Of a stretch of 64,000 nt of DNA, positions 1 through 14,603 are shown piece by piece. The stretch is taken from assembly GCF_002901445.1 (NCBI RefSeq), contig NZ_PPPD01000001.1, forward strand, positions 2,486,501-2,550,500, in the 5' to 3' direction. Numbering within the stretch: the first letter of the stretch is position 1; every line of letters begins with the position of its first letter. The DNA is from Deinococcus koreensis (GTDB lineage: Bacteria > Deinococcota > Deinococci > Deinococcales > Deinococcaceae). The notes beneath the pieces are model-generated. The model saw only the letters and a list, made by a program, of their open reading frames with translations, was not told the DNA's origin and did not search any database. The position numbers and the translations under genes are program-made.

Positions 1-1
1 C

Positions 2-3886
<3,885 letters not shown>

Positions 3887-3901
3887 GCAGGTTCCGCGCT
3901 T

Positions 3902-3943
3902 GGCTCCTCCCTCCTTGTGGGGGAGGTTGGGAGGGGGGAACCT
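3902..3943. repeat. Dispersed palindromic repeat, copy 1 (gltB-gltD gap)
   Basis: A C-rich then G-rich palindromic block (CTCCTCCCTCC, short turn, GGGGGAGGTTGGGAGG) lies between gltB and gltD. Nearly the same block occurs at 41189-41228. The rest of the gap (to 4095) holds no gene and shows only a weak GTGGGGAG stretch before gltD. Confidence 0.6.
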
Positions 3944-4095
3944 AAGCGTTCCACCTCTCAACCAGACCAAAATAACTTCCGCCTCCGTCGGCGCTGGTCA
4001 CACGCCCCTTCCTCCAGCCCCCCGCAGCGCAGCTCCCCGAGTCCCCTACGAGTGGGGAGAAGAGAACACAACGCCTCCCCACCCCCGGAGTCCAC

Positions 4096-5562
<1,467 letters not shown>

Positions 5563-5582
5563 AGGCGGCGCCTGGCACCAGA

Positions 5583-5613
5583 GAGGGACGACTCCACTTC
5601 GGGGTCGTCCCTC
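5583..5613. terminator. Bidirectional terminator between gltD and glyA
   Basis: A 13-bp stem (GAGGGACGACTCC with GGGGTCGTCCCTC, one G-T pair) closes a 5-nt loop between two convergent genes. There is no clear T tract on either side, so strength is uncertain. Confidence 0.7.
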
Positions 5614-5628
5614 CTGACGAGCCTCAGC

Positions 5629-6855
5629 TCAGGGCAGCGGGAACCGGCCGGCGAAGGCGTGAACCTCCTCCTTCACGGCCTCTTCCTTCAGGGCGCGGTC
5701 GATCAGGTCGGCGATGGTGGGCATGTCGGCTTCCGTCATGCCGCGCGTGGTCACGGCCGGGGTGCCGATACGGATGCCGCCGCCGTGCAGGATCTTCTCG
5801 GTGTCGTAGGGCAGCGTGGACTTGGAGATGGTGATGTGGTTGGCATCGAGCCGGCGCGTCGCCTTGGTGCCGTTCAGGCCCTGGGGGCGCAGGTCGAGCA
5901 CCAGCAGGTGGTTGTCGGTGCCGCCCGAGACCACCCGGTAGCCCCTGTCCTGGAAGGCCCTTGCCAGCGCCTGCGCGTTCCGGATGATCTGCCGGGCGTA
6001 GGTCTTGAACTCGGGGCGCAGCGCCTCGCCGAAGGCGATGGCCTTGGCCGCGATGACGTGCTCCAGCGGCCCGCCCTGGTAGCCGGGGAACACGGCCCGG
6101 TCGAGCTTCGCGCCGATCTCGAGGTCGTTCGAGAGGATGATGCCGCCGCGTGGCCCGCGCAGGGTCTTGTGGGTGGTGGAGGCGACCACGTGCGCGTGGG
6201 GCAGCGCGTTGGGGTGCTCGCCCGCCGCCACCAGCCCCGCGATGTGCGCGATGTCGGCGAACAGCAGGGCGCCGACCTCATCGGCCACTGCGCGGAAGGC
6301 GGCGAAGTCGATGATCCGCGAATACGCGCTGGCCCCCGCGATGATCATCTTGGGCCGGTGCTCGTGGGCCAGCCGGCGCACCTCCTCCATGTCGATCAGT
6401 TCGGTCTCGGGGTTCACCTTGTAGCCCACGACCCTGTAGCGCAGGCCCGAGAAGTTCACCGGATTGCCGTGCGTCAGGTGCCCGCCGTGCGAGAGATCCA
6501 TGCCCAGCACGACCGATCCCGGCTCGATCAGGGCGTTGTAGACCGCCAGGTTGGCCGAGCTGCCCGAGTGCGGCTGCACGTTGGCCCACGCGGCCCCGAA
6601 CAGCTCCTTGACCCGCTCGATGGCCAGCGTCTCGACCTGATCGACGATCTCGCAGCCGCCGTACCAACGCTTGCCGGGGTAGCCCTCGGCGTATTTGTTC
6701 GTCAGTACCGAGCCCTGCGCCTCCCGCACGGCGGCGGAGGTGAAGTTCTCGGAGGCGATCAGCTCCAGCCCCACGCGCTGGCGCCCTTCCTCCTGCGCGA
6801 TCAGGTCGAAGATCGCGCTGTCGCGGGTCGTCACGGGCTTCTCGGCAGTGGTCAT
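5629..6855 (-). CDS. glyA: Serine hydroxymethyltransferase
   Basis: 408 residues, typical length. The PLP lysine lies in [13 protein letters not shown] and the N-terminal [14 protein letters not shown] segment is diagnostic. It converts serine and tetrahydrofolate to glycine and methylene-tetrahydrofolate in the cytoplasm. The ATG is preceded by TAGGGT and a 6-nt spacer, so the transcript is probably leaderless. That -10 box lies across the stop codon of the upstream GGDEF-EAL gene, which ends only 4 bp before the glyA start. Confidence 0.98.
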   Translation of the reverse strand: MTTAEKPVTTRDSAIFDLIAQEEGRQRVGLELIASENFTSAAVREAQGSVLTNKYAEGYPGKRWYGGCEIVDQVETLAIERVKELFGAAWANVQPHSGSSANLAVYNALIEPGSVVLGMDLSHGGHLTHGNPVNFSGLRYRVVGYKVNPETELIDMEEVRRLAHEHRPKMIIAGASAYSRIIDFAAFRAVADEVGALLFADIAHIAGLVAAGEHPNALPHAHVVASTTHKTLRGPRGGIILSNDLEIGAKLDRAVFPGYQGGPLEHVIAAKAIAFGEALRPEFKTYARQIIRNAQALARAFQDRGYRVVSGGTDNHLLVLDLRPQGLNGTKATRRLDANHITISKSTLPYDTEKILHGGGIRIGTPAVTTRGMTEADMPTIADLIDRALKEEAVKEEVHAFAGRFPLP

Positions 6856-6859
6856 GGAA

Positions 6860-9313
6860 TTACCCTAACACCCCCGCCTCACCCGGATTGGGAGCGTGTC
6901 TTGGCAGGGGAGACGTGGGCAGGGTGGAGCCTGGCGGGGTGGCTGGAGGCAGGGTGGACCGGGCCGCAGCGCTCACCGGGGCCACCTCTCCCGGCGCCAC
7001 CGGCCGGCCGATCCAGTAGCCCTGCAGCGCGTCGACGCCCAGCCCCCACAGCAGCTGGGCCTGGGCGCAGCTCTCCACGCCCTCGGCCACCACCCGCAGC
7101 CCCAGGGCGCGGCCCAGCGCGACCACCGCCTGCACGACCTGAGAGGCCGCCTGGCTCTGGGCGGCGTCGGGCCCCTCCAGTTCGCCCACGAAGGCCCGGT
7201 CGATCTTGAGCACCGAGATCGGCAACTTCAGCAGCGCCGCGAGCGAGGACTGGCCCACCCCGAAATCGTCGATGGCCACCTGCACCCCCAGGTCGAGCAG
7301 CGCGCGCAGGGTGGTGCGGGCCTGGGCTTCCTGCTCGATCAGCAGCCGCTCGGTGACCTCGATCTCCAGCGCCGTGGCGGGGACGCCGTGACGTTCCAGC
7401 GCCGTGCGCAGCGTCTCCAGAAAGCCGGCCCGTACCAGATGGGGCGGGCTGACGTTGACCGACACGCGGCGCTCCGGGTGGGCCGGGAACCACTGCGCCA
7501 GCTGCCAGCAGGCCTGATCGACCACCCAGTTGTCGAGCGCCGTCACCAGGCCGGCCGTCTCCGCGATGGGCACGAACTCCGCGGGCGAGACCGGGCCGAG
7601 TTCGGCGTCGTGCCAGCGCAGCAGGGCCTCGAAGCTGCGCTGCTGGCCGTCCCGATCCAGCTGCGGCTGGTAGTGCAGCGTGAGTTCCCGGCGCTCGTGC
7701 GCGCCGCGCAGCCGGGTCTCGATGAGCACCCGCCTGGCCGCCTCGTCGTCGTGGATGCCGGGGCGGTGCAGGCTCATGGCGTTCTTGCCGCTGCGCTTGA
7801 CGGTGTACAGGGCCTGGTCGGCCCAGCGCAGCAGGGTCGCCGGATCGCGCATCTGCGGGGTCGAGAGGGCGCCCCCCAGCGAGGCGGTGATGTGCAGGTG
7901 CTGTCCGGCCAGCTCGATGGGCACGCGCAGCGCCTCGCCGATCCGGTCGCTCATGTCGCTCAGCGAGCGTTCCCCGCCGCCGGTCTGCACCAGCACGAAC
8001 TCGTCGCCCCCCAGCCGGACACAGTGAACCCCGGGCCCACCCACGGCCACCAGTCGGCGCGCGACCTCCTGCAGCAGTTCGTCGCCGGCCCGGTGACCCA
8101 GCGCGTCGTTGACGAACTTGAAGTTGTCGAGATCCACGAACAGCAGCCCCACCGGACGGGGCTCGTCCAGCTCGCCCTCTTCCAGCATCCGGCTGAGGGT
8201 CGCCCGGAGCTGGGCGCGGTTGCCCAGGCCGGTCAGGGGGTCGTGGAACGCCTGATGCTGCAGCAGCACGCGGCTGTCCTCGAGTTCCGCGCTGCGCTTT
8301 TCCAGGTCGCGCAGGGCCTGGGTCTGCCGCGCCGCCACCAGCAGGGCCACCACCGCGTTGGCGATCAGCACGCCGCGCGCCGCCGGGGTGTGCAGGCTGT
8401 GCAGGCTCAGCGTCAGGCCGAAGCTGCCCAGCAGGGCCGCGTAGGGCGTGAGCCGGCTGAGAGGGCCGATGGAGCGTCTGGCGGCCGGGTGTGTGGCAGC
8501 CGGGTGTCTGGGGGCGGAACCGGGCGGGCGCGCCTCCTCCCGCGCCTCAACGGCCGTGGCCCGGTACGCCGCGAAGGCAAATACCAGCGCCGAGAGGGGC
8601 CACAACGCGTCCGGCCACTGGGTGCCGCTGTACTGGCCCCGCAGCGTGAGCAGGCTGAAGCCCAGATCCGCGGCGATAAAACCCACCATGCCCAGGGCCA
8701 GCCACCACTGGCCGTGCGGCGCGGTGCCCGGACGCCTCCAGGCCTGCGCGATCAGCAGGTTGAGCAGCAGCAGGTCGCTCAGGGGGTAGCTGGCCGCGAC
8801 CAGATTCGACAGGGGATCGTGAGCCGGGTTGCTCAGCTGCGCCGCCAGCAGGACATACCACAGGTATGCCCCCAGGCACACCACCAGCGCCGCGACGTCC
8901 AGCCGGGCCGCCCCGGTGACCGTGGGCCAGCGCCGTTCGAACTGCCCGAAGGCCAGCAGGAAGAAGACGGGGAACGCCAGGAAGAGCGGGTCGGCGAGCG
9001 TGGCCGACCCGCTGGTGTCCTGCGCGGCCACGTAGAGCAGCTGCCCCAGGCCCCACAGCAGGGTTCCGGTGCCGATCAGGCGCCAGGCCCGCGGCACGGG
9101 GGTGCGGGGAGCCAGGCTCAGGATCAGGGCGCCGGCGCCCAGGACGACCGGCACGTAGGTCAGGCCGGCGGGCAGAGCCCCCAGCAGCCGGGGCAGCCCC
9201 AGACCGGTCTCCGGGAGGAGCAGCAGGGCCAGATGCAGCGCGTAGAGCCCCAGCAGCCCGAGCAACGCGGGCACGTCGGCCCGGCTCGGTCGGAGGGCGG
9301 TGGGGGGGCTCAT
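6860..9313 (-). CDS. Membrane GGDEF-EAL cyclic-di-GMP protein
   Basis: 817 residues. About ten hydrophobic segments fill the first ~330 residues (including a break rich in Arg/Pro near 260-285), followed by a short coiled coil ([18 protein letters not shown]), a GGDEF domain (intact RLGGDEFV) and an EAL domain ([36 protein letters not shown]). Catalytic motifs of both cyclase and phosphodiesterase look intact, so it could make or break c-di-GMP in response to a membrane signal. Start chosen because TAAGGT lies 7 nt upstream of the ATG (leaderless). Substrate sensed is unknown. Confidence 0.93.
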   Translation of the reverse strand: MSPPTALRPSRADVPALLGLLGLYALHLALLLLPETGLGLPRLLGALPAGLTYVPVVLGAGALILSLAPRTPVPRAWRLIGTGTLLWGLGQLLYVAAQDTSGSATLADPLFLAFPVFFLLAFGQFERRWPTVTGAARLDVAALVVCLGAYLWYVLLAAQLSNPAHDPLSNLVAASYPLSDLLLLNLLIAQAWRRPGTAPHGQWWLALGMVGFIAADLGFSLLTLRGQYSGTQWPDALWPLSALVFAFAAYRATAVEAREEARPPGSAPRHPAATHPAARRSIGPLSRLTPYAALLGSFGLTLSLHSLHTPAARGVLIANAVVALLVAARQTQALRDLEKRSAELEDSRVLLQHQAFHDPLTGLGNRAQLRATLSRMLEEGELDEPRPVGLLFVDLDNFKFVNDALGHRAGDELLQEVARRLVAVGGPGVHCVRLGGDEFVLVQTGGGERSLSDMSDRIGEALRVPIELAGQHLHITASLGGALSTPQMRDPATLLRWADQALYTVKRSGKNAMSLHRPGIHDDEAARRVLIETRLRGAHERRELTLHYQPQLDRDGQQRSFEALLRWHDAELGPVSPAEFVPIAETAGLVTALDNWVVDQACWQLAQWFPAHPERRVSVNVSPPHLVRAGFLETLRTALERHGVPATALEIEVTERLLIEQEAQARTTLRALLDLGVQVAIDDFGVGQSSLAALLKLPISVLKIDRAFVGELEGPDAAQSQAASQVVQAVVALGRALGLRVVAEGVESCAQAQLLWGLGVDALQGYWIGRPVAPGEVAPVSAAARSTLPPATPPGSTLPTSPLPRHAPNPGEAGVLG
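6862..6867 (-). promoter_or_regulatory. -10 box of leaderless glyA
   Basis: TAGGGT, 6 nt before the ATG. It overlaps codons GTG TTA GGG TAA at the end of the upstream gene. No clear -35. Confidence 0.55.
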
Positions 9314-9320
9314 CCCCCTG

Positions 9321-9326
9321 ACCTTA
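9321..9326 (-). promoter_or_regulatory. -10 box of leaderless GGDEF-EAL gene
   Basis: TAAGGT followed by 7 nt and ATG on the minus strand. Confidence 0.5.
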
Positions 9327-9659
9327 ATGTTTCCTCCATCCCTGAATCCTTACTGTGACCTGACCGGGCCGGTAGGCCGCCAGAGTGGAGCCGCTGTCCG
9401 GCCTTCCGCCGCGCCGCGCCCGAGACCTCTGATGGATTCCGCGCCATTCCGGGACATCCGGAACAGCCCTGGAGGTTCCTCGCCTCCGGCGCTCTGCGAG
9501 TCCATACCGCTTCGATCCGTGCTTGTTCCTGCGCTGCTTCGCAGCTCTGTGAGTCCTTTCTTTCAGTCGGATTGATTCCGAGCACGGAGCGGAGGGCATT
9601 CGGAATTCGTCTGCCCCTTCATCCCCAGGCGCACTTCTTTCCGGTGACGCGGGACGGGT
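9327..9659. other. Non-coding gap with short repeats
   Basis: No convincing gene. It contains a 13-nt direct repeat with one mismatch (GCTCTGCGAGTCC at 9491, GCTCTGTGAGTCC at 9544) and a small hairpin CTGCG/CGCAG at 9529-9544. Overlapping short ORFs on the minus strand have no family signature. Confidence 0.5.
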
Positions 9660-10067
9660 CTAGGTCTGGGCGGATGAATTCGCGGCACCGTCCGCCGTAG
9701 AGCGTGGGCGCTGGGCGGGGGAAGCGGGCCGGCCGCTCCCCTGGGCGCCATCCTGCGTGCCCCAGCGCCCCATCGCGGCGATGATCTCGCCCAGGCTCTC
9801 GCCGCGCGGGGTCAGGGCATACTCCACGCGGGGCGGCACCTCGGCGTACACCGTGCGGGTCAGCAGGCCCTCGGCCTCCAGGTGGCGCAACCTCTCGGTC
9901 AGGGTCTTGGGCGAAACCCGGCCCAGCGTGCGCTTGAGGTCGCTGTAGCGGCGGGTGCCGGTCAGCAGTTCGCGCAGCACCAGGGTCGTCCACTTGCCCC
10001 CGATGACCGCGAGGGTACGTTCGACCCCGCATTCGGGGCCTGCCGAGGCGGCGCGGCCGTATTTCAT
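9660..10067 (-). CDS. HxlR family transcriptional regulator
   Basis: 135 residues. An HxlR winged helix with the family pattern CGVERTLAVIGGKWTTLVLRELL, RRYSDLKRTL, SPKTLTERLRHLEAEGLLTR and VEYALTPRGESL. The last ~30 residues are a low-complexity tail. Members of this family usually sense redox or electrophile signals and often control the divergent neighbour; here that is the NAD(P)-binding gene at 10178, with starts only 110 bp apart. TAGACT sits 6 nt before the ATG, suggesting a leaderless transcript. Confidence 0.93.
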   Translation of the reverse strand: MKYGRAASAGPECGVERTLAVIGGKWTTLVLRELLTGTRRYSDLKRTLGRVSPKTLTERLRHLEAEGLLTRTVYAEVPPRVEYALTPRGESLGEIIAAMGRWGTQDGAQGSGRPASPAQRPRSTADGAANSSAQT

Positions 10068-10073
10068 CCCCCG

Positions 10074-10079
10074 AGTCTA
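10074..10079 (-). promoter_or_regulatory. -10 box of leaderless hxlR-type gene
   Basis: TAGACT, 6 nt before the ATG on the minus strand. Confidence 0.5.
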
Positions 10080-10165
10080 GGGCATCAGCTCGTGCAGGAC
10101 AAAGACTTCCCTCCGGGAATGGACTTGCTTTTTCCCGCCTGCTTCCCCGGATGAACCTCAACTCC

Positions 10166-10171
10166 TACCCT
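10166..10171 (+). promoter_or_regulatory. -10 box of leaderless NAD(P)-binding gene
   Basis: TACCCT followed by 6 nt and the ATG at 10178. This argues for 10178 rather than the in-frame ATG at 10151. Confidence 0.5.
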
Positions 10172-10177
10172 ATAGGC

Positions 10178-10849
10178 ATGACCTCTCCTGCTTCCCAGTC
10201 TCCATCCACTGCGTCCTCCAGTCCCCAGACGCTGGCCATCCTGGGCGGCACCGGGCGCACCGGTCGCCTGCTGATCGACATGGCCCTGGCGGCGGGTCAC
10301 GAGGTGCGGGTGCTGGCCCGCAACCCTGAACGCCTGCACCGCCGCGATCCCCGGCTGAGCGTGGTGACCGGCGACGCCCGCAACGCGGCGGATCTGGCCG
10401 CCCTCCTGGAGGGCACGGACGCGGTGCTGAGCACCCTGGGGCCCGTGCGTTCAGACCCGGCCGGCGTGATGACCCAGGCGGCCGAGGGGCTGGCCCAGGC
10501 CATGCCCGCCGCCGGGGTCACGCGCCTGATCACGCTGACCGGGGCGGGAGTCGCGCAGCCGGGCGACCGCCCCAAACTGTTCGACCACGTCATCCGGCGC
10601 GTACTGAAGCTGGCCCAGCCCGACGTGCTGCGCGACTCGGAGGGCCACGTCGAGCGGCTGCGGCGCAGCGACCTGAACTGGACGGCCGTGCGTGCGCCCA
10701 TGCTCACCGACGGCCCGCCCGCGCCCCTGAAGGTGGGCATGGTGGGCGACATCGGCCCGCGCCTGAGCCGCGCCAGCGCCGCCGCGTTCATGCTGCAGCA
10801 ACTGGACAGCGACGCCCACTCGCGTCAGGCCCCGGCCATCAGCAACTGA
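10178..10849 (+). CDS. NAD(P)H-binding (atypical SDR) family protein
   Basis: 223 residues from the preferred start; an in-frame ATG nine codons earlier is possible. The N-terminal TLAILGGTGRTGRLLIDMALAAGH is the dinucleotide-binding motif of NmrA/YwnB-like atypical short-chain dehydrogenases, followed by VVTGDARN and STLGPVRSD. Likely a quinone reductase-like or NAD(P)H-sensing protein. Divergent from an HxlR regulator, the usual arrangement for a regulator and its target. Substrate unknown. Confidence 0.85.
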   Translation: MTSPASQSPSTASSSPQTLAILGGTGRTGRLLIDMALAAGHEVRVLARNPERLHRRDPRLSVVTGDARNAADLAALLEGTDAVLSTLGPVRSDPAGVMTQAAEGLAQAMPAAGVTRLITLTGAGVAQPGDRPKLFDHVIRRVLKLAQPDVLRDSEGHVERLRRSDLNWTAVRAPMLTDGPPAPLKVGMVGDIGPRLSRASAAAFMLQQLDSDAHSRQAPAISN

Positions 10850-10862
10850 GGAGCCCCTCCCC

Positions 10863-12335
<1,473 letters not shown>

Positions 12336-12421
12336 AGGCCCCCATCGTCCCACACGGCCCGGACAACGCCCGCTTACCGGACGATCACGTCCCCGGCCCT
12401 CTGTGCAATCGCCCGGTCTGC

Positions 12422-12427
12422 TACCCT
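12422..12427 (+). promoter_or_regulatory. -10 box of pheS leader transcript
   Basis: TACCCT followed by 7 nt and an ATG that opens a 17-codon frame. It marks the likely transcription start of the pheS region. Confidence 0.5.
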
Positions 12428-12434
12428 GGTGGGC

Positions 12435-12488
12435 ATGACGCCCCGCGCCGGTACACGTTCGCCGTTTTCCCCGCCGGGGTTCCGCTGA
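12435..12488 (+). CDS. Putative leader peptide of pheS
   Basis: A 17-codon frame encodes MTPRAGTRSPFSPPGFR and stops 71 bp before pheS. It has Phe at positions 12 and 16 and a good leaderless promoter. Only two Phe codons are present, fewer than in the enterobacterial pheM leader, so regulation by translation of this peptide is an inference. The CGGGGT across its end (12475-12480) can pair with ACCCCG in the following hairpin, an attenuator-like arrangement. It could also be a chance ORF. Confidence 0.4.
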   Translation: MTPRAGTRSPFSPPGFR

Positions 12489-12493
12489 CCTGA

Positions 12494-13579
<1,086 letters not shown>

Positions 13580-13584
13580 GGCAG

Positions 13585-14010
13585 GGCTTTGGGCTGTGGG
13601 CTATGAGCTTTGCAGGAGTCAGGCATGCGAGATTTTCAGGAGTTGCATGTGTGGCAGCGGGCGCACGCGCTGACGCTGCGGATCTATGAGGAAACCCGTG
13701 CCTTCCCTCCAGACGAGCGATTCGGAGTCACCAGCCAGTTGCGACGCTGCGCAGCCTCGGTCGCGGCCAATATTGCTGAGGGCTGCGGCCGGAGCAGTGA
13801 CAACGAACTTGCCCGGTTTCTTACCATTGCCCTGGGCTCCCTCGCCGAAACTTCCTATTTCCTGATCCTCGTCCGCGATCTTGAATACCTGCTTCCAGAC
13901 ACCGCAGCGCACCTGCAAAACGACTTGACCAAGCTTCGCAAAATGCTCATCGCCTTCCATCGCCGCCTCAAACCGCTTTCCTCATAGCTCATAGCCCACA
14001 GCTCAGAGCC
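13585..14010. mobile_element. 426-bp inverted-repeat-bounded unit with four-helix-bundle gene
   Basis: Two 28-nt imperfect inverted repeats (25/28 matching; identical 17-nt core GCTGTGGGCTATGAGCT at 13593-13609 and its complement at 13986-14002) enclose exactly one gene. The left repeat ends just before the gene's Shine-Dalgarno and the right repeat includes its stop codon. No target duplication is obvious. A related single repeat lies after pheT (17070-17100). It looks like an inserted cassette or a non-autonomous element, but mobility is inferred only. Confidence 0.5.
13625..13987 (+). CDS. Four-helix-bundle (S23/IVP-like) protein
   Basis: 120 residues. The pattern FQELHVWQRAHALTLRIYEET, LRRCAASVAANIAEGCGR, ELARFLTIALGSLAETSYFL and LTKLRKMLIAF is the S23 ribosomal-insertion / TIGR02436 four-helix-bundle family, whose members occur inside 23S rRNA intervening sequences and as solo genes of unknown function. 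AGGAG lies 6 nt before the ATG; an upstream TTG at 13610 is in frame but lacks a site. It sits between pheS and a Nudix gene inside an inverted-repeat-bounded unit and would be co-transcribed with the phe genes. Confidence 0.88.
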   Translation: MRDFQELHVWQRAHALTLRIYEETRAFPPDERFGVTSQLRRCAASVAANIAEGCGRSSDNELARFLTIALGSLAETSYFLILVRDLEYLLPDTAAHLQNDLTKLRKMLIAFHRRLKPLSS

Positions 14011-14025
14011 AAAAAAAGGACACCC

Positions 14026-14496
14026 ATGAGACCCCGAGCCGTCGGCATCCTCCTCAACGACCACCACGAAGTTCTGCTCATCCTGCGGCGCAAGGCAGGG
14101 CGCGAGTACGCCACGCTGCCCGGCGGCGGCATCGAGGGGGGCGAAACGCCCGCCCAGGCCTGCGCCCGCGAGTTTCTGGAAGAGGTCAACCTGATCGTCG
14201 AAGTTGGGCCGCCCGTCTTCCGCCTTCAGGCCAGGGGCGACGACGACCACTATTTTCAGGTTTCGTACCGCTCCGGCGAGATGCGCCTGGGCGACGGCCC
14301 CGATGCGCCGCCCCACTCCGAGGACAACCATTACGACCCGCAGTGGGTGAGCGTCGACCGGCTGGAGGACGTGAATTTCGTGCCGTCGGAATTGAGGGAC
14401 GTGGTGCGGGGGCTGGCGCGAGCGAATCCCTTACCCCACACCCTCTCCGCCAGTGGCTCATCTGAGTCCCCCCGGAGAGGGACGACAGAAAGCTGA
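14026..14496 (+). CDS. Nudix hydrolase between pheS and pheT
   Basis: 156 residues. The Nudix box GGGIEGGETPAQACAREFLEEVNLI keeps the catalytic Glu residues but has Asn where the final Gly is expected. Substrate is unknown. An A-rich AAAAAAAGGA precedes the ATG. The last ~20 residues (from PHTLS) are encoded by a dispersed palindromic repeat that continues downstream, so the native C-terminus has probably been replaced or extended by it. Same strand as pheS and pheT. Confidence 0.88.
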   Translation: MRPRAVGILLNDHHEVLLILRRKAGREYATLPGGGIEGGETPAQACAREFLEEVNLIVEVGPPVFRLQARGDDDHYFQVSYRSGEMRLGDGPDAPPHSEDNHYDPQWVSVDRLEDVNFVPSELRDVVRGLARANPLPHTLSASGSSESPRRGTTES

Positions 14497-14550
14497 AGCC
14501 GTGCTCCCTCTCTTCTGGGGGCTCGTAGAACTGCCTGCAGAGAGGGCCGG
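14430..14550. repeat. Dispersed palindromic repeat overlapping Nudix 3' end
   Basis: Contains CTCCCTCTCTTCTGGGG-GCTCGTAGAACTGCC, closely matching the block at 41056-41100. It provides the last codons of the Nudix gene and most of the spacer before pheT. Confidence 0.55.
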
Positions 14551-14603
14551 GGTGAAGGGTCTTTTCACCGCCGACACCCACCCGTCCAATCCGAGGTCAA
14601 CCG

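Noticed and set aside
5659..7209. Plus-strand frame of 516 codons across glyA
   Set aside because: Antisense to glyA and the GGDEF-EAL gene, with Val/Gly/Asp-rich shadow composition.
6896..9358. Plus-strand frame of 820 codons antisense to the GGDEF-EAL gene
   Set aside because: Gln/Arg/His-rich shadow; the minus-strand protein has all domain motifs.
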